Part shown: piece by piece, positions 1-8,477 of the stretch
Layout of the letters: each line of letters opens with the position of its first letter
Position numbering within the stretch: position 1 is the stretch's first letter
Source: Planctomycetota bacterium
GTDB taxonomy: Bacteria; Planctomycetota; Phycisphaerae; UBA1845
Assembly: GCA_022561255.1 (NCBI GenBank)
Contig: JADFRO010000021.1
Span: 1-17,044 of the forward strand
Length of the DNA stretch: 17,044 nucleotides
Reading direction: 5' to 3'
Notes under the pieces: model-generated
Told to the model about the DNA's origin: nothing
The model's input: only the letters and a program-made list of their open reading frames with translations
Databases searched by the model: none
Translations under genes and position numbers: made by a program

Positions 1-287
1 CCCAGCTCGGCCGGCCAGGCCGCGAGCAGGAGCCATCGTACGGATGTCCACGCTGCCGCGATACAGAAAAGCGGAAGCGGTGAGGCGATCACCGCGATGC
101 TCAGATCGACAAGGCGACTCGAACCGCCTCCGACAGAAGACGCCAGCGGCTGATAGACAAGCATCGTCACAGCGCCGAGCAGGAACGCCGTAGCCGCGTA
201 GAGCAGCCCGCGCGTCATCGCTCGACCGCGCGCGATGGGCCAGCACACCTTCGCTTCTTCGGTTGTATCTCGATCGCCGGACGTCAT
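1..287 (-). CDS. membrane protein, N-terminal part (cut by window edge)
   Basis: An open frame of 95 codons runs from an ATG at 287 to the left edge with no stop, so only the N-terminus is visible. The ATG overlaps the TGA of the BatA-like gene as ATGA, the usual arrangement for translational coupling at the end of an operon. After a hydrophilic stretch of about 25 residues there are two hydrophobic segments, roughly residues 26-45 (LLYAATAFLLGAVTMLVY) and 58-90 (LSIAVIASPLPLFCIAAAW and WLLLAAW), so it is probably an inner-membrane protein. I do not recognise the family from this fragment. Its position suggests that it belongs to the same MoxR/vWA membrane complex. The start is inferred from the overlap; another ATG lies at codon 24. 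Confidence 0.7.
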   Translation of the reverse strand, partial: MTSGDRDTTEEAKVCWPIARGRAMTRGLLYAATAFLLGAVTMLVYQPLASSVGGGSSRLVDLSIAVIASPLPLFCIAAAWTSVRWLLLAAWPAEL

Positions 288-2302
288 ACGAACACGCGCT
301 GATTGTAGACGATCCACTCGAGCAGCAACATCACCAGCAGCGCCACAAGAAAATAGGTCCAGGCTGGCTTGTTGATCGGGACGGCGCCCGCCTGAGCGTT
401 CACGTTGCTTGCCCCGAGTGTCAGCGTCTTGGCCGGAGCGACGTCGCTCTCGGTTTCACTGAACAGATTCACCGTGAAGACGTCGCTACCGGCGACACCG
501 GGCCGGATGGTGTACGTCCCCACCTGCCGCGTGCGCGCGAAGTGGATTGTCTGATAACGGGCGGCGGGAATGGCGTGCACGACGCCGTCGGGTCCGGTGA
601 TCTCGACGGTTTCGACGCCCTCCGGAATCGGCAGCGTAACCGGCTCACCCGGTGAGACTCCGCGCTTGCTCTGCGTGGCGATGTTGGAGGAGAGATACTG
701 GACCATATTCTGTACGAGGACGACGAAATCGGCGCTCGCCACCCAGTCGCCGTTGCGAAATCGTCGTCCGAGCTCATCTTCGCCGATCAGGCTGAAGGCA
801 CTGATGAGAAACTGACTCCCATCACGGGTCAGGTAGGACATTACGGGCAACCGCCGGCCTTCCATAATGGAAACCGCGTCGCGCGGGAGGGTCAGGTCGA
901 TCCATCGTATCGGATCGATCGTCTCGACCGCGACGTGGCGAAGAATCGGATGCGTCTCGTCCCAATCAAAAATAATCTCGCCGTCAACGGTCTCGCCGGC
1001 CAAGACGCCCTCGATCTTGGGCACCGCACCCCAAAACAGGTAGTTGCCGCGCGGCAGGCGATCGGTGGTGTGACGATCGAACATCACCACGTCGAAGGCA
1101 CTTCGTTGATCGGTCGTGATCACGTTTTCACTTGCGCTCTCGTATTGATCGCCGGTCATCGTGCTGTAGTCCACCGCGAGCGTCTGCAGCACGTTTTCGA
1201 GAAAGAGATTGTCTTCCGTCACGAGCAGCACCCGCGCCCGTCGCGGCGGATCAATGACCGCCCACGCGCGGTCGTCGGCGGAAAGAGCGTCGTCCACGCG
1301 CAGGACGACTTCGATCACGCCTCCGCCCCCAAAGACGATGTCGTCGAAGGCGGCGAGCTTGACGTGGCCAAGCTCAGGATCTGCCGAGGTTCTCGTCGCG
1401 TCACTCGCCGGAGTTGGGTCCAGGATGATGGTTTGGATGTCAACGTTGCGCCCATCTATGTAGAGAACCGCGTCGACCGTGACGGGTTTGCTTCCAAAAT
1501 TCCGGACGATGGCTGTGACCTCGAGGCGCTCTGGATGTTCGTAGTTGCGACGCGCCGCCATTGCGAGGATTCCGATGTTGTCGTCTCGTAAGCCGACGTT
1601 CGTGACGCGCATCTTCGTAACGTCGAACTGTTCAAGAGCGACCTTGTCGGCGTCCTCGATCTTCCCATCCGTGAAAAGAAAAACCGTCGCGGGCGGAGCG
1701 GCTGACACCGGTGCGATGTCGCTTCCCGGTTGTTCCCCCCCAATGATCAGGTTTTGAGCGTACGCTTCCGCCAGACTGAACGCCTCGCTCAGCGAAGAGG
1801 TGCTTTGTGTCTGCTCGATCGAATCGATTTTGCGCTTGAGCGATTGCTTGTCTGTATCAAACGAAGAGACGACGATGGCCCGGTCGCAAAAAGCGATGAC
1901 CATCGCCCGTGCGTCGTCGCTGAGACTGTCGACTTGAAGCTTGGCCTGCTCCTTGGCGATTTCCAGTCGCGTTTGACCCGCCTCCTCCACAACGCCCATC
2001 GAGGCTGACTGGTCGATCAGCAGCAGGACGGTGCTCTCGTAGGCGTCCGCGGTCTCGAACATCGGCTTGCCCAGTGCGATCGCCGCCAGGATCAACACCA
2101 ACAGTTGCAACAGCAGGAGCAGGCTCTTGCGGAGTCGCTGAAATGGCGAGTTAACCTGTAGATCCTCAACACTTTTCTTCCACAGCAGGGTCGACGGGAC
2201 GAGCCGGACCGAGCGCTTGAGCTTGAGGAAGTAGAGCGCAACGAGCGGGGGAATCGTAAGGCCGGCCGCCAGGGCGATCGATGCCGGGTTCAGAAAGTTC
2301 AA
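284..2302 (-). CDS. BatA-like vWA-domain membrane protein
   Basis: I place the start at a TTG (2302). The protein then begins LNFLNPASIALAAGLTIP, the standard N-terminus of BatA-type aerotolerance proteins, and a strong GGAGGAG ribosome site lies 5 nt upstream. The frame opens 17 codons earlier at 2353, but that extension matches nothing. The product is 672 aa. It has an N-terminal BatA region with two hydrophobic segments (about 1-25 and 58-80). A vWA domain follows with an intact MIDAS (DQSAS at about 97-101) and a later FLFTDGK strand. A long periplasmic/beta region comes next, and the C-terminus is a membrane helix (WTYFLVALLVMLLLEWIVY) with a short tail. Family knowledge: such proteins pair with MoxR ATPases and DUF58 proteins. 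The gene lies 67 nt after the DUF58 gene and overlaps the next gene by 3-4 nt. The exact function in this organism is not known. Confidence 0.9.
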   Translation of the reverse strand: MNFLNPASIALAAGLTIPPLVALYFLKLKRSVRLVPSTLLWKKSVEDLQVNSPFQRLRKSLLLLLQLLVLILAAIALGKPMFETADAYESTVLLLIDQSASMGVVEEAGQTRLEIAKEQAKLQVDSLSDDARAMVIAFCDRAIVVSSFDTDKQSLKRKIDSIEQTQSTSSLSEAFSLAEAYAQNLIIGGEQPGSDIAPVSAAPPATVFLFTDGKIEDADKVALEQFDVTKMRVTNVGLRDDNIGILAMAARRNYEHPERLEVTAIVRNFGSKPVTVDAVLYIDGRNVDIQTIILDPTPASDATRTSADPELGHVKLAAFDDIVFGGGGVIEVVLRVDDALSADDRAWAVIDPPRRARVLLVTEDNLFLENVLQTLAVDYSTMTGDQYESASENVITTDQRSAFDVVMFDRHTTDRLPRGNYLFWGAVPKIEGVLAGETVDGEIIFDWDETHPILRHVAVETIDPIRWIDLTLPRDAVSIMEGRRLPVMSYLTRDGSQFLISAFSLIGEDELGRRFRNGDWVASADFVVLVQNMVQYLSSNIATQSKRGVSPGEPVTLPIPEGVETVEITGPDGVVHAIPAARYQTIHFARTRQVGTYTIRPGVAGSDVFTVNLFSETESDVAPAKTLTLGASNVNAQAGAVPINKPAWTYFLVALLVMLLLEWIVYNQRVFV

Positions 2303-2307
2303 CGCTG

Positions 2308-2314
2308 CTCCTCC
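2308..2314 (-). promoter_or_regulatory. ribosome binding site that decides a TTG start
   Basis: On the minus strand the sequence reads GGAGGAG, 5 nt, then TTG. It is the best Shine-Dalgarno match seen in this operon. Together with the BatA-type N-terminus it fixes the start at 2302 rather than at the longer frame's start at 2353. Confidence 0.8.
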
Positions 2315-2369
2315 GCCGATCGAGGGTTCTGCGCGGACAACACGATTATACAAGCCATGTCGATCGCAA

Positions 2370-3272
2370 TCACTGGATCAATCCTCGTTGCCGAAAGTAG
2401 GAAAGCACGATCTGATCGAACGGTACGTCGGTGCTGGTGAACAGGTAACTCACGCCGCGCCGCGTGCAGTATTGTTTGATGCTCTCGCAATAGGCCTGAA
2501 GGTTTTGTCGATAGCGGTTGATCAGCGCACGGCTGATCGTGACCTCAGCCGCGTCGTCGTCTTCGACGTCCTGCAGGCGAAGGTCGCCGACAAGGTTGGG
2601 CTCGATCTCTTCGGGACTAAGAATCTGTACGGCGTAGAGATCGTAATTTCTTCCGAGCAGGTAGCGGAAGCCGTCCTCGAACCCGCCCTTCTCGAAAAAG
2701 TCGCTCAGTATCAAAACGATACCGGGTTGCGGATGACGAATGGCGAACTGTTTGCCCGTAGCCGTAAGGTTGCTCGTACCGTCGAACTCGATCTTCGTGA
2801 GAAACTCCATGACTTTGAACATCAGGCGCCGACCGCGCACGCCCGTGAGCTCATACTGCAAGCCGTCGGAGTAGGCGTACAAGCTAAGGCGGTCGAAGTT
2901 GCTCAGGGCGATGTAGGAGATAGCCGCCGCTACCTGTCGCGCGTAGCGCCCCTTGCTCGGATCACCCCAGTCCATGCTCTTGGAAACGTCGATCAGAACG
3001 CTGACGTGCAGATCTTCCTCCTGAAGAAACAGTTTCAGGAACAATTGGCCGAGTCGGGCGTAGATGTTCCAATCGAGATAGCGAAGATCGTCGCCCGAGA
3101 CGTAGTTTCGATAATCGGCGAACTCCGCCGAGTCACCGCGACGCTTCGTAAGCCGCTCGCCGCGCATCTTGCCCGCGAAAATCTTCTTGCTCATCAGCGC
3201 AAGCTGATCCAGCTTGTTCATAAACGCCGGATCGAGCAGGTCGTCCGATTGTTTTCGATCGAGGACCGCCAC
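2370..3272 (-). CDS. DUF58 domain protein, MoxR-associated vWA-like
   Basis: The product is 300 aa and starts with GTG one base after the moxR stop, so it is translationally coupled. The hallmark DUF58 block is at residues 51-73 (FADYRNYVSGDD then LRYLDWNIYAR). It is followed by a vWA-type MIDAS, DVSKS, at 95-99, and a later LILSDFFEKGG strand. There is no membrane segment or signal peptide, so it is probably cytoplasmic and peripheral to the membrane proteins of the operon. Known of the family: DUF58 genes almost always sit beside moxR and are thought to be clients or partners of the ATPase, with no enzymatic reaction established. The length is normal for the short form of the family. I see no lesion. 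Confidence 0.95.
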   Translation of the reverse strand: MAVLDRKQSDDLLDPAFMNKLDQLALMSKKIFAGKMRGERLTKRRGDSAEFADYRNYVSGDDLRYLDWNIYARLGQLFLKLFLQEEDLHVSVLIDVSKSMDWGDPSKGRYARQVAAAISYIALSNFDRLSLYAYSDGLQYELTGVRGRRLMFKVMEFLTKIEFDGTSNLTATGKQFAIRHPQPGIVLILSDFFEKGGFEDGFRYLLGRNYDLYAVQILSPEEIEPNLVGDLRLQDVEDDDAAEVTISRALINRYRQNLQAYCESIKQYCTRRGVSYLFTSTDVPFDQIVLSYFRQRGLIQ

Positions 3273-3273
3273 G

Positions 3274-4293
3274 CTACGCCGCTGCCTCGGTCATGGTGGG
3301 CGTTTTTTCGAGTAACTCATTCAGCACGTCGTCCGTGCTGATGCCCTCAGCCTCACCTTCAAAGTTTAGCAGCATGCGGTGGCGCATTGCGGGTAAATAG
3401 ACCCGCTGAACGTCGCTGAAGCTCGTGTTGAATCGGCCGTCGAGCAGCGCGTGCAGCTTCGCACCGAGCGTCAACGTCTGCACCGCTCGAGGACTTACGC
3501 CCCATCGGACGTACTTGTTCGTTACTTCCAGCGCGTAGGGTCCGCCGGGATGCGACGCCATAGCCGCCCGAATCGCATAGTCCTGAACGTGCGGCGCCAT
3601 CACCACGCGCCGAACGAGTTTCTGCGCGCCGATGATCTCGTCGCCGGTCATTACGGCGGAGATACTCGGCTGGAATCCCGTTGTCGTGCGGTCCATGATC
3701 GTCTTGAGTTCGTCTTTGTCGGAGTAGTTGACCAGGAGTTTGAACATGAACCGGTCGAGCTGAGCCTCGGGCAGCGGATACGTTCCCTCTTGCTCGATCG
3801 GGTTTTGGGTGGCCATCACGAAGAACGGTTCTTCGAGCGTGTGGCGCGTTCCACCTACGGTGACGGAGTGCTCCTGCATCGCTTCGAGCATGGCCGACTG
3901 CGTCTTGGGCGTTGCCCGATTGATCTCGTCGGCCAGCACGATCTGGGCGAAGAGCGGTCCGCGCTGAAACTCGAACGATCGTTTTCCGCTGGCCGGGTCT
4001 TCCGAAATGATCGTGGTGCCGATGATGTCCGCCGGCATCAGGTCGGGCGTGAACTGAATGCGTGTGAACTTAAGGTCCACAGCCTGGGCCAGCGTGCGAA
4101 TCAGATACGTTTTGCCGAGTCCGGGAACGCCTTCGATCAGTACGTGCCCTCCGACCAGCAGCGCCGTCAGTACACCCTCGACGATCTCCTCGTGCCCGAC
4201 GATCGCCTTGCCGATTTCCTCGCGAAGGGCCTGAAACTTGCGCCGAAACTCTTCCGTCGCTTTCTGGATCGCAGGATCAATCTTATTGACCAT
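3274..4293 (-). CDS. MoxR-family AAA+ ATPase
   Basis: The product is 339 aa. The Walker A motif GVPGLGKT is at 55-62, Walker B VLADE is at 119-123, sensor 1 ATQNP is at 161-165, and the arginine-finger region EAQLDRFMF is at 176-184. All are intact and typical of the MoxR (AAA_3) family. These ATPases act as chaperones that load or remodel vWA/MIDAS-containing partners. Here those would be the DUF58 protein encoded immediately downstream and the membrane vWA proteins on either side. The ATG at 4293 has a GAGAGGA ribosome site 6-7 nt upstream. As the sequence stands, the start lies 11 nt inside the end of the upstream vWA gene. If the indel proposed for that gene is repaired, the gap becomes about 62 nt. 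No gene symbol is given because MoxR paralogues are numerous. Confidence 0.95.
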   Translation of the reverse strand: MVNKIDPAIQKATEEFRRKFQALREEIGKAIVGHEEIVEGVLTALLVGGHVLIEGVPGLGKTYLIRTLAQAVDLKFTRIQFTPDLMPADIIGTTIISEDPASGKRSFEFQRGPLFAQIVLADEINRATPKTQSAMLEAMQEHSVTVGGTRHTLEEPFFVMATQNPIEQEGTYPLPEAQLDRFMFKLLVNYSDKDELKTIMDRTTTGFQPSISAVMTGDEIIGAQKLVRRVVMAPHVQDYAIRAAMASHPGGPYALEVTNKYVRWGVSPRAVQTLTLGAKLHALLDGRFNTSFSDVQRVYLPAMRHRMLLNFEGEAEGISTDDVLNELLEKTPTMTEAAA

Positions 4294-7200
4294 GGGTGGT
4301 TCCTCTCTGTTCGTTCGCTTGTCGCGAAAAATGTGAACGCTGCGCTTCGGATGATCTACTCTTCATCGCCCTTATCCTCTGGTGGACGCTTCCTTGCCCG
4401 AAGCAATCGAGACGTTGTGCTTTCATCGCTCTGATCCTCCTTATCGCCCGCCGATTTTTGGTCGAAGATCGTTTACTCGACGGATCGATCGACTTCGCTC
4501 CGCCCAGCGCGTCGCCGAGATCGCCCGCGGGCTTGTCGGCGCTGACGTCGCCGGCATCGAAGCGCCGCTTCGCCACGCGCTCGGACCTGGGTTCCACCTT
4601 CTCGTCGATGCGTTTCAAGCCCTCGAGAGGTTGCTCATCCCGATCGTCGCGCGCCCGATCACGGGCGCTTTTCAACTGTTCGAGTGAGGCTGTGCTGCGC
4701 TCGCCGGCGTGGGCCAGTGCGGTTGCGCCGTGTGTAACAAAGTCGAACAACGGGCCGATGTAGCGGAAGCGAATCGTCCATCCGATCAGCTCCGCCAGTA
4801 TGATCGCTCCGGCGATTCCCCACCACGGTCCGAAGCGGATGTCCATTCCGAACAGCAGCACGGCCAGCACAACGATCTCCACGGCGATGGAAATCGCCAA
4901 CCAATTCGCCAACCGGCGAACCGCGACGTCCAATAGGAACGCCGGAAGAAACAGCCACGCAAGCACCCACGCCCACGCCGGCCGCTTGGCTTCGCTCGGC
5001 GGAAGGTCATGACTGAACACGTCCGCCTTCTCCGGGGCCATGTCCAACCAGCGCCCGCCGGTGATCTCCGCCACGTTGTGCAGCAGCGCCTCGTTGGGAG
5101 ACAAGTCGCGATATTCAGGTGAGAACGGAACGGACAATCCCGTCCGCACGGTCCCCATATGCTTTCCTTCGTTGTAGATCTGAACGTTGGCTAGATACTG
5201 CCCGGATTTGTCGACCGGAAACTCCGCCTCGTAGTGCCCCGGACCGGTTTGCACAAAGTGAATCGGCACGGCGTCGGCGCCGGGGTTGACCAAGTTCGCA
5301 CGGAGCTGCAGGTCGTTGAGATAGCTGGCGTCTTTGTCGAGTGCATCAATGACGATGCGGCCACGATTCCCCTCGACCTTCGTATAGGTATCGAAGTTGG
5401 CCGGCGACTCCTGCCGCATCGTCCAGCGGACGACCTGCGCCCAGAACTTGGCGAACCTAGGCCAAGGCATCCACTGCTTGCCCCACTCCGGCCAATAACC
5501 ACTGGTGAACGCCACCGTTTTGCCCAACTCGTACTGCCAGTAAGCGAGCACTGGATCCTCGCCGTCGTCGGTGGCCCGCACAATGGGCACCAGCACGTTG
5601 GGACTCTGCTTCGCCGACGTGAGCACCATGCCGCCTAGTTCCGGAAGACCTCGCTGTCCCGCACGAAGCCCACCGAGAAGGTCCGCCGACGCACTTATGA
5701 GTTGCGGGCGAAACGATTCTTCAACAATGAGCGGTCGACGTACGATGGACGACTCCTTGGAAAAGATCTGCGGCAGCTCCCTCGGGTTGCGCGCCGCGTA
5801 AAAGCGCCCGCCTGTCTTCCGTGCGATGTCGATCAATGTTTGAGAGCGCACGTGTGCGCCCCAGCCGATCGCGATGGTGCTGACGCTGATTTTGGCGTCT
5901 GCATAATCCTGCAGAAGTTTTTGCGTCGGCGCCTGGGCGTCCCCGTCGCTGAGGATGATGACGTGTTTTTGTGCGGCGTCGCGACCTCGACCGCTGGTGA
6001 GTTCCTTGTACGCCATCTGCATCGTGCGTCCGAAGTCCGGCATGTCTCCGATCTGCATTCGATCGATTCTGGCTTTCACAGCCGCCTTGTTGGTGTTCAG
6101 ATCGAGCGGGACTTCCCAGTTTTCGCCGCCCGGCGTGTAGGTATAGGCGAGAACGCCCAGATAATCTTTGGAGCTGATCGTGTCGACGCTCTTCTTGGCC
6201 ATCTCTTTTCCCCAGAAGTTACCCCGGGGAATTTCGCAACTATGCATGATCAGCACCAACGCACCACGCGGGATGATACGCTTGTGTTTGATTTCAAACG
6301 TGACCGGCATGACCTCCTCGATGGGACTACCGATCCAGCCGCCCGCGCCGAAACTGTCCGGCCCGCCCAGCATGATCAGCCCGCTGCCCATGTCCTTGAC
6401 GAATATGGCGAGTTCTTCCTGCTGCCGATCGGTGAACGTCGCGGCCGCCACGTTGGACAGAATAATGCTCGAATAGTTCATCATCTGTAGCAGGGTGAAC
6501 GCGCCGAGCTGGTCCGGCGTTTTCATCTCGACGACAACGCGCTCACTGCGAAGCGCGTCGAAAAGCACGACGTCGCGCGAGCGGTCTGACGTAACAATCA
6601 ACACCGGACTGGCCCCAGCCACGAACGAGAACGCCCTGGCGGTGTTGTTCATCGCGACCGTATCCATCGAGTCGTCGTCGACGGTCAACACAGCCTCATA
6701 GGTCTGCGTTCCCGCCGTTTCGATCGGGAGCTTAATGTAAAACGTGTTGCTACCGGGTTCGAGATCGACACGCGAATCTTCAGGAGAAATGTTGTGGAGC
6801 TTCCCGTTGTGATAGATCGCCAGTCTCGCCGACGCGCGCTGCTGCGAGTTGATAACCATGCGGATCGGTACTTGTTCGCCCGGCTCCGCATAGGTCGGCG
6901 CTATCATGCGCTCAAAATAGACCTCGTTGCGATGTCTGTATTGCAAGGGCACTACGTCGATCGGTATGCCGTCCGCCCGTGCCCGCCGCGCCTCGGTGAT
7001 CAGATCGCCTATGTTGTCGTTGCCGTCCGACATGAGCACGATGCGCTTGGCCGTGTCGTGGGGAAACATGGCCATCGCCAGGCGAACGGCCGCCGCCACG
7101 TCGGTGCGATCGGTGTTTTGCATCTGCGGCAACCGACCGGGTGGCAAATAATAGCCGCCGCGCATCGGCATCTGTTGAAGGTACGCGTGCCGGGCAAAAT

Positions 7201-7537
7201 CAATCAGTCCCACGCGATCGTCAGCGCGAATGTTCCTGGTCGACTCGCGGACGAACTCCTCTTGGAAGGCCTGCAACGATTCGACGCTGTACGATCGGTC
7301 CATCAGGAATATGACGGTTAGATCGTCGTTGCGACGCACGCGCTCGATCCCCGCCAGGCAGCACGCCAGCAGCAGAACCAGCGTGCAACGCAGCGTAACG
7401 GCAAGCACTCGACGCACCGGATCCAATCCGGATAGACTGCGCAGCGTCGCCAGAATCAACACTGGAATCAGCAAACACAACCACAACCACACCGGTTGCT
7501 GAAAATCGAGCGGAAACGCTATAGCGACAATGCTCAT
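4283..7537 (-). CDS. large membrane protein with two vWA domains and a GATase-like region; tail probably frameshifted
   Basis: The product is 1084 aa. Two N-terminal membrane helices (about 15-32 and 46-64) lead to a first vWA domain with MIDAS DRSYS at 80-84 and the strand LMSDGND at 168-174. A glutamine-amidotransferase-like region with LGGPDSFGAGG (390-400) follows. It shows no obvious nucleophile cysteine, so it is probably not an enzyme. A second vWA-like domain (about 425-595) has MHSCE in place of the MIDAS DxSxS but keeps ILSDGDAQAP. A periplasmic beta region and two or three C-terminal membrane helices (about 875-935) come next, then a hydrophilic cytoplasmic tail. The start ATG overlaps the NHL gene's stop as ATGA. 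From residue 1027 the reading appears to be in the wrong frame. One added A in the A5 tract at 4459-4455 would give an acidic tail ending at a TAG at 4358-4356. It is probably a scaffold working with MoxR. Confidence 0.9.
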   Translation of the reverse strand: MSIVAIAFPLDFQQPVWLWLCLLIPVLILATLRSLSGLDPVRRVLAVTLRCTLVLLLACCLAGIERVRRNDDLTVIFLMDRSYSVESLQAFQEEFVRESTRNIRADDRVGLIDFARHAYLQQMPMRGGYYLPPGRLPQMQNTDRTDVAAAVRLAMAMFPHDTAKRIVLMSDGNDNIGDLITEARRARADGIPIDVVPLQYRHRNEVYFERMIAPTYAEPGEQVPIRMVINSQQRASARLAIYHNGKLHNISPEDSRVDLEPGSNTFYIKLPIETAGTQTYEAVLTVDDDSMDTVAMNNTARAFSFVAGASPVLIVTSDRSRDVVLFDALRSERVVVEMKTPDQLGAFTLLQMMNYSSIILSNVAAATFTDRQQEELAIFVKDMGSGLIMLGGPDSFGAGGWIGSPIEEVMPVTFEIKHKRIIPRGALVLIMHSCEIPRGNFWGKEMAKKSVDTISSKDYLGVLAYTYTPGGENWEVPLDLNTNKAAVKARIDRMQIGDMPDFGRTMQMAYKELTSGRGRDAAQKHVIILSDGDAQAPTQKLLQDYADAKISVSTIAIGWGAHVRSQTLIDIARKTGGRFYAARNPRELPQIFSKESSIVRRPLIVEESFRPQLISASADLLGGLRAGQRGLPELGGMVLTSAKQSPNVLVPIVRATDDGEDPVLAYWQYELGKTVAFTSGYWPEWGKQWMPWPRFAKFWAQVVRWTMRQESPANFDTYTKVEGNRGRIVIDALDKDASYLNDLQLRANLVNPGADAVPIHFVQTGPGHYEAEFPVDKSGQYLANVQIYNEGKHMGTVRTGLSVPFSPEYRDLSPNEALLHNVAEITGGRWLDMAPEKADVFSHDLPPSEAKRPAWAWVLAWLFLPAFLLDVAVRRLANWLAISIAVEIVVLAVLLFGMDIRFGPWWGIAGAIILAELIGWTIRFRYIGPLFDFVTHGATALAHAGERSTASLEQLKSARDRARDDRDEQPLEGLKRIDEKVEPRSERVAKRRFDAGDVSADKPAGDLGDALGGAKSIDPSSKRSSTKNRRAIRRIRAMKAQRLDCFGQGSVHQRIRAMKSRSSEAQRSHFSRQANEQRGTTHGQ
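4455..4459 (-). other. probable single-base indel site (A5 tract)
   Basis: On the coding strand the A5 run falls at codons 1027-1028 of the 1084-aa vWA gene. Up to this point the tail looks natural (…FDAGDVSADKPAGDLGDALGGAK…). After it the annotated frame turns basic and irregular and runs into moxR. In the neighbouring frame the same DNA encodes KSAGDKEDQSDESTTSR then LLRARKRPPEDKGDEE and a stop. That is a tail of the acidic, low-complexity kind, and it ends before moxR. A lost A (real mutation, or homopolymer base-call error) explains this most simply. Transcriptional slippage is a less likely alternative on such a short tract. Confidence 0.6.
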
Positions 7538-8451
7538 GGTCTAACGATCTGAATCCGACTGTTGAGCGAGTCCACGATATACACGCGCCCCTTGGGGCCA
7601 TACGTGGCGCCCCACGGCGCGAACAGTTCCCCAGGCCTGCGGCCGCCCCTGCCCCACCGTCGCAACGAGCGTCCGTCCTTGCTGAACCACTGGAGCCGAT
7701 TCCCCTCGTATTCGCAAACCATGATGGTCTGATCCGGGGAAATGGAAAGATCGTACGGATAGCGAAGCTCCCCGGGCCCCGTGCCAAAGTGCCCGAACGT
7801 CGTCAGCAGTTCGCCGTCCAGAGAAAGTCGCACAATACGGTGGTTGCACGCGTCGGCGATCCAGAGTGTTCCCTCGGCGTCGATCTCGATCGCTGCCGGT
7901 CGACGAAGGCGTGATCCATCGATCTCCCCGTCGCCGATCGCTTCGATGAACTGTAAGTCCGGCGACCACTTGGTGATGCGATCGTTGCCCTGGTACTCGC
8001 TGACGTAAATCACGCCCGACGCGTCGAAGGCCACGTCGGTCGGAAGCAGGAACTCTCCGTCGCCCGTGCCCTCCCGCCCGAACGAGTCAAGTAGTGTTCC
8101 CGAACGATCGAAGATCGTAACGCGGTGGTAGTGCGTATCGGCGACGAATATTCGACCGTCCGGATGGATCGACAAGCCGACCGGCTTGCCCTGCTCGGTC
8201 TGGGGCATGCGCCAGAACGTCTCGAATAAACCGTTTTCGTCGAACCTCTGGATGCGACCGTTTTTATCGATCACAAAGACCGACCCGTTCGGCTCGGCCG
8301 CGATCGCACGCGGATAGCTAAACGAGCCGGGACCAAGGCCGACGTCCCCGAACACGCCGACCACGCCGTTGGGTGTCAGCGCCGGAGGCTCACACGCCAG
8401 GAAAACCGAAACCGCGGCCGACAGGATGGTGAAGACGCCCGCCCATCGCAT
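7534..8451 (-). CDS. NHL-repeat beta-propeller protein, probably exported
   Basis: The product is 305 aa. A short hydrophobic N-terminus (residues 4-20) ends in FLAC, a weak lipobox candidate with Cys20, so it is probably secreted or a lipoprotein. Six consecutive repeats of about 45 residues follow. Each contains a variant of FG..G.GPGEF.YP, then an IAxxPDGxIFVxD strand and a HRIxxFxxxG end. This is the NHL pattern, and it predicts a six-bladed propeller filling the rest of the protein. No catalytic residues are visible, so a binding or scaffold role is more likely than an enzyme. It lies 26 nt after the coiled-coil gene, and its TGA overlaps the ATG of the large vWA gene (ATGA). It is therefore expressed together with the membrane complex and may be its extracytoplasmic part. 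Confidence 0.9.
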   Translation of the reverse strand: MRWAGVFTILSAAVSVFLACEPPALTPNGVVGVFGDVGLGPGSFSYPRAIAAEPNGSVFVIDKNGRIQRFDENGLFETFWRMPQTEQGKPVGLSIHPDGRIFVADTHYHRVTIFDRSGTLLDSFGREGTGDGEFLLPTDVAFDASGVIYVSEYQGNDRITKWSPDLQFIEAIGDGEIDGSRLRRPAAIEIDAEGTLWIADACNHRIVRLSLDGELLTTFGHFGTGPGELRYPYDLSISPDQTIMVCEYEGNRLQWFSKDGRSLRRWGRGGRRPGELFAPWGATYGPKGRVYIVDSLNSRIQIVRP

Positions 8452-8477
8452 GCTCGCTCATCCGCTCCACGTCTTGA

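Noticed and set aside
2388..3341. Long plus-strand open frames opposite the MoxR, DUF58 and paa genes
   Set aside because: They are antisense shadows of GC-rich coding DNA: the minus-strand products have clear family motifs, while these have none.
900..7000. Very frequent GATCGA / CGATCG words throughout the window
   Set aside because: Clearly common by eye, but spread inside coding sequence without spacing or clustering; it may be a genome-wide word bias, and I cannot count it against expectation here.
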